Shown here in pieces: positions 20,474-31,440 of a stretch of 64,000 nt of DNA. The stretch covers positions 89,411,066-89,475,065 of the forward strand of contig CM072513.1 in NCBI GenBank assembly GCA_036898135.1, in the 5' to 3' direction. Position numbers and translations under genes: made by a program. Positions within the stretch are counted from its first letter, which is position 1. Each line of letters opens with the position of its first letter. The stretch comes from Oncomelania hupensis (lineage: Eukaryota > Mollusca > Gastropoda > Littorinimorpha > Pomatiopsidae). Below the pieces are notes generated by a model. It did not search any database, was not told the origin of the DNA, and was given only the letters and a program-made list of their open reading frames with translations.

Positions 20474-22402
20474 TCCGCTGAGTGGCATGCTGTGGCCTAG
20501 TTCTAGTACTTGGGCTCGAAGGGTGGCTGGTAGTACTAGTTGGGTGTGATCTCCATCTCCTTGTCGATGTAGAACTCCCTGTTCCATGTAGAAGTCTCCC
20601 TTGTGCGGGGGTGTGTGCGCCTTGGGTAGCTTCTGGAAGCACTTCGCTATCGAGGTGTCTTCTTTCTGTGCTGTTTTGATCTCTTCGAGTCCTGGATTCG
20701 GAGCGAACTCGGGCTGGGGTGGTTGGGTTTTAGCTTGGGCCCTGGTTTGCACTGCAGCTATCTCTACAGTTTTCGGGGGCGTGCCTAAGAACACATACCT
20801 ACAACCTAGCACTAGATCATACAGGGGTTTCTGTAAAACAGCTGCTTGGATTCGTCCTGTGACGTACCTACTCTCTACTTCGATCCAAGCTATTGGGCAA
20901 GTAGTCGTCGGTTTCGTCAAGTCTGCTCCTTGTAAGTCGACTGTCTTGTCCGTCAAGTCCGCGCGCGATACAAGAGATTCGCTAACTATCGCGTCGTATG
21001 ATAGACCTGTGTCATACAGACAGTTCGCTTCTTTACCGTTGACCTTGACCGTGTCTGTCACCGATGGGTGATCTCCGATAGTGTGTGGCTTGTTACCGCT
21101 GCTTTGAGTTAGAACTCTGTGCGCTGGCCGGCTTTCGCGCTCCTCCCTACGTTTTGCGGCCAACTTGAAACATTCTGCGGTGGAGTGATTGTTTCTGTTG
21201 CAGAACGAACAATACCGTCTCTGTTCTGCGGGACCTCTTTTCCCGAATTCCGTGTTGGGTCCTTTATTCTGCCCAGGTCTGGGGTTATTCGGCTTATTCG
21301 CGGTGCGCTCTTCCCGGTTAGGGCTTCGTTTCTGTGCCTCTTTCCCGTTAGGCTTTAGGTCTCGCCTGAAGCTCTTGGCTTCTCCGTGTGCGGCCACGTA
21401 CCTATCTGCGACCTTGACCAGATCTTCCAGTCTTTCCGCGCCCTGCTCTACTGAGAATGTTCTCAGCTCGGGGGTCATGGTTTCCCGTAGCTGTTCCCAT
21501 ACTAACAGTTCTGTCAGTCCATCATACGTTTTAGCCGTGGCTGACTGGCTAATCCACTTATCCAGCATTGTGGACAACCGATCCGCGAACTGCGCATAGC
21601 TCTCTCCTTTCACTCTCCGATTGGTGCGGAACTTTTGCCGATAGCATTCTCCTGTTAGTTCGAATCCCGTTAGGAGTGCCTCTTTTACCTTGTGATAGTC
21701 AGTCACTCTGTCAGTCGGTAGCTTACTGTAGATGTCATAAGCCTTTCCTCTAAGCCCTTGACTAAGCTTAAAAGACCAATGAGTGGGATCTAGTTTGTAC
21801 TCTGTTGCTAGACGCTCAAACCTAGTCAGATAGAGATCTAGACCTTCCTCTCTCTCATTGAATGTTCCCAGTGGAAATGACATTCCTTGTACAGGGTTGG
21901 ATGCTACCTCTAGCTGATCTGAATGGGAAGGGGTTGAGGAAGAACTTGAAGCTCCTGATCCCAATCTTCTTAGCTCTAACTCATGCTGTCTTTCTTTTTC
22001 CTTTTCTTCCCTCTCTTTTTCTTTTTCTGCCCTCTCATACTCCCATTTCCTAACTTCTGCATCTCTCTCTGCTGCTAATGCTGCCTTCTTCTGTTCTCCT
22101 TCTAATTCTAATTTCTTCTGTTCTCTTGCTGCTTCTAACTCTGCTTTCTTTTGCTCTGCTTCTAATGCTAGTTTCTTCTGCTCTGCTTCTAATGCTAGTT
22201 TCTTTTGCTCTGCTTCTAGTTCTGCTTTTCTCTGTTCTGCTTCGAGTTTCTTCTGTTCTCTCTCGGCTGCTCTCTCTGCCTTAGCCTCCTGTTTCTCTAC
22301 CTCTGCATTGATATACGCAATTAGGTCTGCCCCTGCTAAGTGTAAAGCTTCTCCTAGTTCCTTGAAACGCAATCTCAAGGCCACTGGGTCCGACATTGCC
22401 AA
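20474..22402 (-). pseudogene. gag-pol: Gag-protease part with start of integrase zinc domain
   Basis: Starts MAMSDPVALRL at 22402, 362 bases inside the 5' LTR. The order is a short N-terminal region (LGEALHLAGADLIAYI), a long K/E/Q coiled coil of near-repeats (about residues 45-150), a SCAN-like capsid (LDLYLTRFERLA, VKEALLTGFELTGECYRQKF, GESYAQFADRL; about 175-285), a CCHC zinc knuckle (CSFCNRNNHSTAEC, about 395) and an aspartic protease with active site LYDTGLS and YDLVLG. It then enters the integrase H2C2 region. After the extra base at 20472-20473 the frame continues as unrelated residues to 20111. The sister copy at 37481-52242 lacks that extra base, so it arose in this copy or a close relative. 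Confidence 0.9.
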
Positions 22403-22747
22403 ACGTGTCTATGAACAACCTCTGAATCACGTGGAATACCAAAACACTAGCAATATTGCAATTCAATAACAACAATGCAAAGACCATAAACTTCTCAATC
22501 AATAATAGAATAAAACAAGAGTCAAATGGCACACAACAGTTATTTAAGCAAAACCTGCAAAAGAACAATGCAACATACAGGCACAAAAATATTTGAAGCA
22601 AAAAAGTTTTTAACTAAAGAATAGTGCACCCAACTGATCAGTCCTTGTTACCACTATTCTAAGTTATTCTACTACTCCTACTGTTATCTAATTTTATTGT
22701 ACTTAGGTCCGGTTATACCCAATTCCTATTATACACAGATCCTAGCT

Positions 22748-22757
22748 AGGCTCGCCA
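22748..22757 (-). promoter_or_regulatory. candidate primer binding site
   Basis: On the minus strand, seven bases after the 5' LTR, TGGCGAGCC could pair with a tRNA ending GGCTCGCCA. The same sequence lies after the LTR at 39008. I do not name the tRNA. Confidence 0.5.
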
Positions 22758-22764
22758 ATTAAAG

Positions 22765-24300
22765 TGTCACGTGGGGTTTATGGGCTCTGCACAATAGAAT
22801 TATGGACCCTCACGTTTATTCGGTGGGAACTGATAGTAAGTCACCCTATGAATTACTTTAATAAATTTATTTGTTTAGCTCGTTCTGTGTTAAGGTTGGG
22901 GTACAGAAATAGATAGAAAAATGGTAAAAGAATACTGTCACACTAGCTTTCACACGGCTATGAATCATATGTAGTCCAGCCACTTGATAACAGTTAAAAT
23001 CACACATTTATTTCTTCTACTCTATACAAGATTCTCTAAGTACTAATCTAACTTAAAAAGTCTCAGTTACTGCTAATAGTTCGATCGCTGATAGTCTAGG
23101 CAGCTGTTTTTCTTCCTCGGGCACTTGCTATAATATCTCATGTAGATTTGGACTACTGTGGTCCGTTTTACAGTTTCTGAAGAGTTGGACTACTGTGGTC
23201 CTGTTATGATCAGTTTAAGTGCACCTTGGCGTGTTCACTTAACTGCTAGATGGAGCGTGCGAAGTCCTTCTGTGAGGTAGCTTCTGGTCCACCTGGGTAG
23301 TTGTGTAGTTGGGTTCCCTTGCCACGCTGTGGGGTCTTGTAGGGGGTTTTTCAAGGTAGCTCTTTCCGGCTTGTGCGGCAGAGTCTCCTCAACCAACTAG
23401 TCGTTTCTGTGGAGTGGGGTGCACAGGATTGCTCGGGATAGCTCGGGATAGCTCGCCTGCTCGTCTGTAATATAAGAGACGAAATTCTGCACAACCCTGA
23501 ATAATCGGTTTGTGCAGAGCGTCTCACTGAAAGCCAAGTAGCCCTCAGTGATAGCTCCACATCTCTATACATAAGCGACGAACATTCTGCTACTTCCGGG
23601 GTCCGCTGTAATCTCACTCTAAATTCCTATACATACATAAATATCAATCGTGTCTAACTATACACATACAGAATTAATAATATTATAAACATTCAGTGGT
23701 ACAGCCACTGGTCTGCAAACATACATATAAGTTAAACAACAGTGGTTCCGTACGGGATACAACATGGCGGCGCAACCGGTCGTGTTTCGCCTCGTGGTAG
23801 GCTCTTCCACGTGGTACGGCAAATTCGGATTAATAATTCACATTTATGCATAGCAAATTCTTCAAACATAATTTCAACAATAATATAAATATATCACGAT
23901 GAAACAGAAGGGTGTTCATTTACCTGTTTGACAAGTTCAGGCCCGTGATGACTTGAGAGAATTCTAAGATTCCTAAGTCCTGCTTCCTGGTCTATGAGTG
24001 TAGAGATTTCTCTAGCTGTGGAGATGTTGCCTCTACCTCGTCTCACACGACTGATTCAAACTGTCTTAGGTTTTGACACATTCAAAACTGCTCTACCCAC
24101 TGAGCCTGCTCTGATTGGTTAAAACGGTCCGATTCAAAGCTCAAGTGCTGAGTCACTGCGATGTGGGTGGCTCGCTCGCCGTGTGTGGTCTGCTGTGTAA
24201 TTTAATTGCTGCTGTGTAATAGTCTAACTTCTCTACTGTTACAAAGACTACACATGCTAAATAGTCAATGTGCAGAGTTAAAGCTAGCCAGTTCGTGACA
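22765..24300 (-). repeat. 5' LTR of the 16170-24300 element
   Basis: 1536 bp, nearly identical to 16170-17707. Differences seen include CACACACGACTG against CACACGACTG. Confidence 0.92.
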
Positions 24301-24411
24301 GTATTACTCTAGAACAATCTAAGAAAATAAAACAGGCACTGCTTGATTTTCAAAGAAATATGATTGGTTTCGCTAGATAAAAGTTGGCCGTTTTTCACTG
24401 TCTACCTAACA

Positions 24412-24545
24412 GTATGATTGCTCTGGTAGTTCAGTGTTGCTTCAGGTCACTGCATCCTCTTCCCGGGGACTGGTTGTCTCCGCCGGCCGTGTAGCCAATT
24501 GTTAGCGTAGACGTCAATGTTTATTCATTCAAACTGATGTATAAT
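24412..24545 (+). mobile_element. SINE family U fragment
   Basis: AGTATGATTGCTCTGGTAGTTCAGTGTTGCTTCAGGTC and the following GTAGACGTCAATGTTTATTCA run parallel to the minus strand of 27885-28092 with many differences. Confidence 0.5.
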
Positions 24546-25186
24546 TCATAAGGGCCTGCATCGCAGTCACCTTTAACTGTGGACGCTAAGCAATCCTTTG
24601 ACTTGCAAGAGAGATACTCTATCGTAAAACACTTCTCTATAGGAGTAAAATGAAATAAAACATGCTTTGCCTCTTTTCCAACCTGGAAAGCAATGCACTG
24701 TACTTAAGAGTGTAATATCGTCGGCATGGGACAGCACTCTGAAGTGGACTTGCCTGGAAACAGGCACTCGAACTTCTCTAGGTAAATAGGTGGTGTTCTG
24801 TTTGTAAAAAGATCCCACTATGTATGTGTTTAGAGATCTGGAAAGTAGTAGGTTTACTTGCGATTACATTAGGCCTTCGTTTCAAATGACGTGTCTTTGC
24901 ATACAGGTTTCTGCAGTTAATGTGTTCTGTACAAAAATATTATTTGTTTGCTTGCTTGCTTTTTTTTCCCCATGTACAAAGATTTGATGTTTCATGCGCA
25001 CATGTATAAATAGCTGTTTAACGAGGTGGTTTTTGTTTTCGATTTTAATATATATCTGCCTAAAAATATATATAATTATATATATTCATCTTCTTACACC
25101 AATTTTGTTTCCATAAACAGTTTCCAAGCATTGTGTTCTGGAGGAGCACTGAGGTTTTGTTTGCAAGAACTATTCCCTAAAAAATA
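24546..25186. other. unassigned stretch
   Basis: AT-rich, with no gene recognised. A minus-strand frame of 81 codons at 24573-24818 has no domain that I can name. Confidence 0.5.
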
Positions 25187-25231
25187 AACAATCTGTATTT
25201 GCAAGCAAACCCAGAACACAACAATATCACA

Positions 25232-25275
<44 letters not shown>

Positions 25276-25540
25276 ATAAGAAGAAGAAGAAAAAGAAGAA
25301 AAAGAAAAAGAAGGAATGAGAAGAAAGAAGTAGAAGAACAAGGAGAAGAAGAAGAAGAAGAAGAAGAAGAAGAAGAAGAAGAAGAAGAAGAAGAAGAAGA
25401 AGAAGAAGAAGAAGAAGAAGAAGAAGAAGAAAACAGCAACAACAAGAAGTATTGCCTATTGACAATCTGTATTTGCAAGCAAACCAAAAATCCAACAATA
25501 TTACAAAGATAGATAGAAAGAGAGGAGAAGAAGAAGAAGA

Positions 25541-25636
<96 letters not shown>

Positions 25637-25740
25637 AGAAGGAGGAGGAGGAGGAGGAGAAGGAAGAAGTAGAAGAAGAACAAAAACAAAACAACAACAA
25701 CAACAACAACAGGTATTGCCTATTGACAATCTGCAATATG
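25187..25740. repeat. duplicated unit with two different microsatellite cores
   Basis: The 45-bp segment ACAATCTGTATTTGCAAGCAAACC...CAACAATATxACAAAG occurs at 25188 and 25462, and its beginning again at about 25722. After the first copy stand (GAAA)n then (AAG)n. After the second stand (AAG)n, (GTA)n, (GTT)n and (GGA)n. Confidence 0.85.
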
Positions 25741-26469
25741 CAAAATCATTCTACAAGTAGAAGTTATCATTGACCAATCATAGCTGTGCTGACCTCGGGT
25801 TTTATCTCACAGTGACGAAAGCAGCGCAATATGGCCCGTGGCATGACGTGAGCCTATCGAGCACTGGGATGAAACGTAAAGAAGATAATAATGACCCTAA
25901 GCCAAAGCATTCTTTATTCCCGAAAAAAAGAGAATATCCATGGGTTTCCGGTAAATAGAAACAACCAACATCAAGTCTCGATCTCACGAATAAGCTGTAG
26001 CTCTCGTCACGTCGCTGCGAGATTACATTAGAGACCATCTATTAAATTGTTTCACCGTGTAAATGATCACTATACACGTTGTTTCATTCAGATGCAGTAC
26101 TATTTATCGACGTCATAATCACTTACATGTTGTTTCACGCAGATGCAGTAGGCTACTATTTATCAACGTTATAACCACTTTTCAAACGGGCGTTCGTCAC
26201 TTGTCAACCATCCTGTAGTCTTGACTGTAGTCCGAACATTAATCTAAATGTAGAAAAAGGAAATATTACTCAGTTTTCCCAATAAAGATTTTCTGAGTTA
26301 TCGGTGGGGGGATGGAGGGGGATGTATGATTTTTTTAAAATAATAATAATTATAGATATAATCAGTAAATGTTCGGTAATAATTTCAAGGGTATTTAACA
26401 TTAAAAGGAGCTAAATCCAAGGCTTTGTTCACTTTTGGCAAAAACGGGTTTACCCCAAAATTCTCATTT
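25741..26469. other. unassigned stretch
   Basis: No gene recognised. The segment ACATGTTGTTTCACGCAGATGCAGTA near 26125 repeats GTTGTTTCATTCAGATGCAGTA near 26078, a local tandem duplication of about 47 bp. From about 26395 the sequence resembles the start of repeat D (30355). Confidence 0.5.
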
Positions 26470-27182
26470 TAAAAAATTATTATCACACTAAACAAGGATA
26501 CAATTATTATCACATTAAACAATGATAAAATTATTATCACATTAAACAATGCTGAACTTACTATCACAGTAAACAATGATAAAATTATTATCACATTAAA
26601 CAATGATAAAATTATTATCACATTAAACAATATTAAAATTATTATTAAATTGAACAATGATAAAATTATTATCACATTAAACAATGATAAAACTATTATC
26701 ACATTAAACAATGATAAAATTATTATCACATTAAACAATGATACAACTATTATCACATTAAATAACTATAAAATTATTATCACATGAAACAATGATAAAA
26801 TTATTATGACATTAAACAATGATAACATTATTATGACAGTAAACAATGATAAAATTATTATCACATTAAACAATGATACAAATTATTATCACATTACACA
26901 ATGATACAATTATTATCACATTAAACAAGGATAAAATTATTATCACAATAAACAATGATAAAATTGTTATCATATTAAACAACTGTAAAATTATTATCAC
27001 ATTAAAGAACTGTAAAATTATTATCACATTAAACAATGATACAATTATTATCACATTAAACAATGATACAATTATTATCACATTAAACAATGATACAATT
27101 ATTATCACATTAAACAATGATACAATTATTATCACATTAAACAATGATACAATTATTATCACATTAAACAATGATACAATGG
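26470..27182. repeat. 27-bp minisatellite, about 26 copies
   Basis: Unit close to ATTATTATCACATTAAACAATGATA(A/C)A(A). The period is a multiple of three, which keeps long poly-(NVIIIVSLF) frames open on the minus strand; these are artefacts. The last eight or so copies are almost identical. Confidence 0.95.
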
Positions 27183-27660
27183 GCTTTCGTTGCTCAAACC
27201 CAACTGCTACAGTTTGATTTTTTTTAATCCATTTCTGTTCTGACCCCGATTTAACGGTACACCAATATCATAACCTTTGATCCTATTTGTGAATGAACCA
27301 CGCGTCTTCAAGAGTGCGTCTTTGGTGTGTGGAGAAGGGGAGAGTCTAATTGTATCAACCTAAATGTGAAAAACCTTACCTTTACACTTACCGAACAACT
27401 TTTTAAAAAAAATGGATTCTGCTAGATTTTGCTAGATTCTATTTTTAGTGCAAGAGTGTTGACTAGCGGAGGCATTTTAATAGACACAAAATATTCGGAA
27501 TTTATTGATTTTTAAAAAATGATTACTATACTTTCGAAAGAGTGTTTTTTAAATAGTTTTTTTGTCAGAGGGGCAACCCTCGCTGTGAAGGTTAAAGGGA
27601 TCTGTCAAGAAGGCGTAGTCAAAATGGCCCCTTCAATCTGCATGACATCAACGACTTATA
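27183..27660 (+). mobile_element. dispersed repeat family D, copy 1
   Basis: Shares ordered blocks with 30390-31130 (TTTAACGGTACA, CCTATTTxTGA, GCGTCxTTGGTGT, GGGGCAACxCTCxCTGTGAAxGTTAAA, GGATCTGTC). A short third copy lies near 56985. No coding. Class unknown. Confidence 0.6.
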
Positions 27661-27884
27661 CTGCTCCAAAATCGATTATTCTAGGTGCATGGTAATAAGC
27701 TAAATTACAAATGCATTGATCAACGTCTACAGATCTTCGATTTGGCGTTTTGATGGCCTGAAAAGGCAGGGGTTTCGGATCGATAATAAATCGATGTGGT
27801 TCTTATAGTTTCTAGGGACTTGTTAGGAGATTAGAACTTTAGCTACGCGTGCTCTTTCTTTTTTTTAATTTTTATTCTCCTCTT

Positions 27885-28092
27885 CTTCCAATCAACATTG
27901 AACATTGAGGTTTAACGTCTACAACCACCATTGGCGATATGGCAGACGGGGATAACCATCCCAGGGAAAGAGGGGTAGGGACCTGAATCAACACTGAACC
28001 ACCAAAGCAATCATACTGCTAAAATGGACAGTGAAAATGGCCACATTTTATATCGCCCACCACGGGATTCGAACCTGGCAATCAACATTTGC
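27885..28092 (-). mobile_element. SINE family U with B box
   Basis: On the minus strand CCAGGTTCGAATCCCGTGG (about 28060-28078) fits a polymerase III B box. The body contains GTAGACGTTAAACCTCAATGTTCAATGTTGATTGG at the far end. The A box is less clear. Confidence 0.55.
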
Positions 28093-28162
28093 ATTAACCA
28101 ATCTTTTTATTTCCCCGTCCTGCGCACAGAACGCGCTTGTAAGGCATGGTGTCAACGATCAG

Positions 28163-28182
28163 CTTCATCATCATCATCATCG

Positions 28183-28254
<72 letters not shown>

Positions 28255-28290
28255 ACAACAACAACAACAACAACAATAGCAGCAGCAGCA
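28163..28290. repeat. (CAT)n(CAA)n(AGC)n compound microsatellite
   Basis: About 28 CAT units, then about 8 CAA and 5 AGC units, ending in CT and CA runs. The frames coding poly-His/Ser/Ile are artefacts. Confidence 0.95.
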
Positions 28291-28327
28291 GCTTCTCTCT
28301 CTCTCACAAACACACACAATTTTTGTA

Positions 28328-28616
28328 CAAACGACGTTCTGATGACTGTTGTGAAAAAAAAAGGGATTATTTTGACACACTTTCCATTTCATTGACATTA
28401 TTTTGACAATTTTCAAATTGTTGAAGCTATACCCTTTCCCTAATCCTAACCCTAACCCCTAACCCAAACCCTAACCCTAACCCGTAACCTAACCCTAATG
28501 CTAAAACAGCTCTAACTCAACGGAGCACTATTTTGACGTCAAAATAGTACGGCCTTCCAAAAAAGTCAGAAAAATCCATGTGGCGTTTCACGTGTGTGTC
28601 ATCAGAACGTCGTTTC
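28328..28616. mobile_element. MITE with TA duplication and telomere-like core
   Basis: The terminal inverted repeats (C/G)AAACGACGTTCTGATGAC pair 28328-28346 with 28598-28616, with only the outermost base mismatched. Both ends are flanked by TA (28326-28327 and 28617-28618), as for Tc1/mariner-type elements. The core at 28438-28504 is a degenerate CCCTAA array. There is no coding capacity in 289 bp. Confidence 0.8.
28438..28504 (-). repeat. interstitial telomere-like array (CCCTAA)n
   Basis: About ten CCCTAA-like units with variants (CCCCTAA, CCCAAA, CCCGTAA). It is enclosed by the MITE ends, so it is not a chromosome end. Confidence 0.9.
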
Positions 28617-28627
28617 TACATGCCACC

Positions 28628-28697
28628 CCCCCCCCACACACACACCCACACCCACACACACCCACCCACATACCCACACACACACACACACACACAC
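28628..28697. repeat. CA-rich microsatellite
   Basis: CACACA with CCC interruptions, after a C run. Confidence 0.9.
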
Positions 28698-29018
28698 TTT
28701 CTCTAGTCGAAATCCTTTGGAAAAAAAAACAGAAGTAGCAAGAAATCACGGTTGATTAAGTGTTAGGTATCTCCCTGTTTCTTCTTCTTCATCTGCTCCT
28801 TCATCATTAGCCTCCTTCTTCTTCTTATTTTTCTTTTTCTCAGCACTGATGGACTAAATATTGGTGGTAATTGTTGAGCAAATGTTCAACGTAGACAATA
28901 CATTATTTGAAATGATGTTGTCTTTCTTCTTAGCTCTGCTTGAGTGATTACTTGAAGGAGATAATGTGTTTTGGTGTAAGTTAAATATGATTTATTTCCT
29001 TGTTTTCTTTATAATTTT

Positions 29019-29077
29019 CTTCTTCTTCTTCTTCTTCTTCTTCTTCTTCTTCTTCTTCTTCTTCTTCTTCTTCTTCT
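29019..29077. repeat. (TTC)n microsatellite
   Basis: About 19 TTC units. CTT-rich sequence continues loosely from 28770 to 29400. Confidence 0.95.
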
Positions 29078-30339
29078 ACATTATACGTCTACAGCACATT
29101 CTAAACTGTGCATGAATGTTTGAATATCTTTTGAAAGTAGAATTGTATACAAATGTATTCATACTAACGTGAATGTCAGAGTGAATGACGCAAGGACAGA
29201 TTGTAAGATTAGGTTTATAGTCTATAAAAATCTCCACCGTTGTTATACATAAAAAGGTCTGAATGGTTTTGTATTCTTGTTCCTCTTCTCCTACTCCTTG
29301 TCCTCCTCCTGTAACTTCTTATGTTCTTTCTCCTTCTTTCTCCTCCTCCTCCTTCTCATTGTTCTTCTTCTCCCTCTTCCTCTTCTGCTTCCTCTTTGCT
29401 CTTCTCCGATTTCCTTGACTAACGTTATCGCAGGTGGTAGGTCTACGGGTAGCCGAGCGGAGTATTTGACTCCCGCCCCTCGGCCACGCCCTTGAGAACA
29501 CGGCCCGACCCGAGCTGCTAATTTGTCATGCATCCCTCGTAAGAGGTACATTAAAACTATGTGCCCTAAAAGGTAGTGAAACGTGTTGATAGTAAACCGG
29601 GTTGCCGGTTAAGCCTACTAGTGCCACGACACTCTCTGCAGGAAACTGCCATTAACCTGCATACAATGCCTGCCGACTATGTAGTCCTCCTCACCACCAA
29701 AAGCATAAGACGAATGGTCATCGGGGAGACCATATGTCATTTCGCCTTGTCCAGCATAACATAATGGCCACACCAAAGGATTCTGCCCAGCAGGAACCAC
29801 CCAAGGCTAGACTAACCCCAAAAAATGGAAGGTAGACAACTCTCCCAAGCATGAAGTAGTGGTCTCCCAATCCGCCACAGACACTTCATTGAACACTTCA
29901 GAGACAAAAGCAGAGAACTAGAAATAAATGAACTGGTATTTATTTCTTGAGCTGTGCATGAGTGGCTACTTTGCCTGAAGTGTTGGTTATTCAAATTCGG
30001 CTTATCTAATCTCTTCTTTCTTTTCTTCTGTTCTTCTCCTCAGCTCTGCTTCGTCCCTTTTTTTCTCCCCCCGCGAGTAGTAGTTTTGGGCAAAGCGAGG
30101 ACAAAGCGTATACCCTCTTTGGTATAAACTAGAAGGTATTTTCATTCTTCAAATACAAAGCAGACGATACTTAATCTGATTTTTTTTGTTTTTTTCCAGC
30201 TGTGCATGATTGACTACCTAGCAAGTATACACTCGTCTAAAAACCTGCATTTTAAACATATTGTTATTGTTCTTTTTTTGTAATGCATGAACTCTTTCTT
30301 TGCAGGTGGTAGGTTTGTCTACTACGCGACTTATCAATT
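29078..30339. other. unassigned 1.2 kb, no gene recognised
   Basis: No frame above about 90 codons and no domain. AGGTGGTAGGTxTACx recurs at 29431 and 30304, each after a CTTTGCAG/ATCGCAG-like segment, which hints at a diverged local repeat. Confidence 0.45.
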
Positions 30340-30599
30340 AAAGGGTCCCAATTGGAAGGTTTAGTTTATTTTGGTGAAAACGTATTTACCTTAAACTTCG
30401 CATTATTTTTGCTCAAACCAACCACTAATGTTTGAATTCTCAATTTCGGTTCTGACAGGGAGAGATTCCCCTTGTTTTAACGGTACAACTGTGTGATCTA
30501 AGACCCTATTTCTGAGCGAACCACGGGGCTTGAAATGCGCGTCCTTGGTGTCTGGGGTAGTATAAGCAGTTGTTTTTTTTACGGGTTCTGCCTCTCCCT

Positions 30600-30775
30600 G
30601 GCGGCCGGGATAGTTCAGTGGTCAGAGCGCACGACTTTGTGTGATAGCGTCTTGGGCGACGTGGGTTCGAATCCTGACTTCAGCAAACTATTGTGTGATT
30701 GCTGGATATGACGGGCCAGCGCCTTGAGAAGCTCTCTGAGCTTGTAAGTGCGCTATATAAGAGAAATCTTTCTTT
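30600..30775 (+). mobile_element. tRNA-derived SINE, family V
   Basis: The A box GGGATAGTTCAGTGGTCAGAGC and B box GGTTCGAATCC (about 30664) form a tRNA-like head of about 80 bp. The 3' end GCGCCTTGAGAAGCTCTCTGAGC and GCGCTATATAAGAGAAATC resembles the tail of family S although the heads differ. It sits inside repeat D. Confidence 0.8.
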
Positions 30776-30872
30776 CTTCTCTCACCAGTTTAGGTAATGC
30801 CATTTTTACCTGCAGAATGTTGGCTAGCCTTTGTTATTAATAGCCACACAGACCACGGCATTTGTTCATTTA

Positions 30873-30873
<1 letters not shown>

Positions 30874-30923
<50 letters not shown>

Positions 30924-30993
30924 TAAATAATAAATAATAATAATAAATAATAATAATAATAATAATAATAATATAATAATAATAATAATAATA
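30874..30993. repeat. (AAT)n microsatellite with AAAT variants
   Basis: About 35 AAT/AAAT units. Confidence 0.95.
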
Positions 30994-31130
30994 ACATTTT
31001 GGAAAGAGTTATTGTTCGTTGTAAACTTCTATTTTTCAGTGGGGCAACACTCACTGTGAATGTTAAAAGGATCTGTCGAGGGGGCGTGGTCAATGTGGGT
31101 CCCTTTAAGCAAGTGTGCAGTCGAGACTTA

Positions 31131-31440
31131 CAACCACAGTCCCAGCTACGCAGTGGGTGTGGTTGGAAGAGTGGCATTGGGACATAAGAAGGAAACCCTT
31201 TACACAGCGTAGCCGAAGCTCGCCGAGTAGATTCTCACTACTGGCTTGTGAAAGCTACTCGAAGGAGGTGGGGAGTGGGGGGAAGAGGAGAATGGGGGGA
31301 GGGAAGGGTCTCCTGCAGCTACTGCTGTATGATTATAAAGTCAACAACCACACCTGGGTAGTAGGCGCTACAATTTTCGGTTTATTAGACTAAAACCGTC
31401 ATCAGTAAGACCCAAGGACTGTACAAAACAGAACAGCCTG
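31131..31440. other. unassigned stretch
   Basis: No gene recognised. A 92-codon frame (31115-31393) shows no domain. Confidence 0.5.

Larger units (their letters stand above)
16170..24300 (-). mobile_element. complete Gmr1-like Ty3/gypsy LTR retrotransposon
   Basis: 8131 bp flanked by the 5-bp duplication GTATT (16165-16169 and 24301-24305). The LTRs begin TGTCA and end TGACA. By eye they differ by about five substitutions and one 2-bp indel in about 1537 bp, so the insertion is recent. The internal region codes for Gag, protease, integrase, reverse transcriptase and RNase H in that order, with one extra base breaking the frame at 20472-20473. Integrase before reverse transcriptase is the order known from Gmr1-type elements, not the usual Ty3 order. 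A second copy of the same family lies at 37481-52242. Confidence 0.93.
30340..31130 (+). mobile_element. dispersed repeat family D, copy 2 (interrupted)
   Basis: Same block order as 27183-27660, but broken by the SINE at 30598-30780 and by the (AAT)n tract at 30874-30993. It shares GGGGCAACxCTCxCTGTGAA and GGATCTGTC(G/A)AG near 31042-31082. Confidence 0.6.

Noticed and set aside
26470..27182. CRISPR-like array
   Set aside because: It is a head-to-tail minisatellite without spacers, in an animal-type genome.
28438..28504. Chromosome end or fusion point
   Set aside because: The CCCTAA array is short, degenerate and enclosed by the inverted repeats of a MITE.
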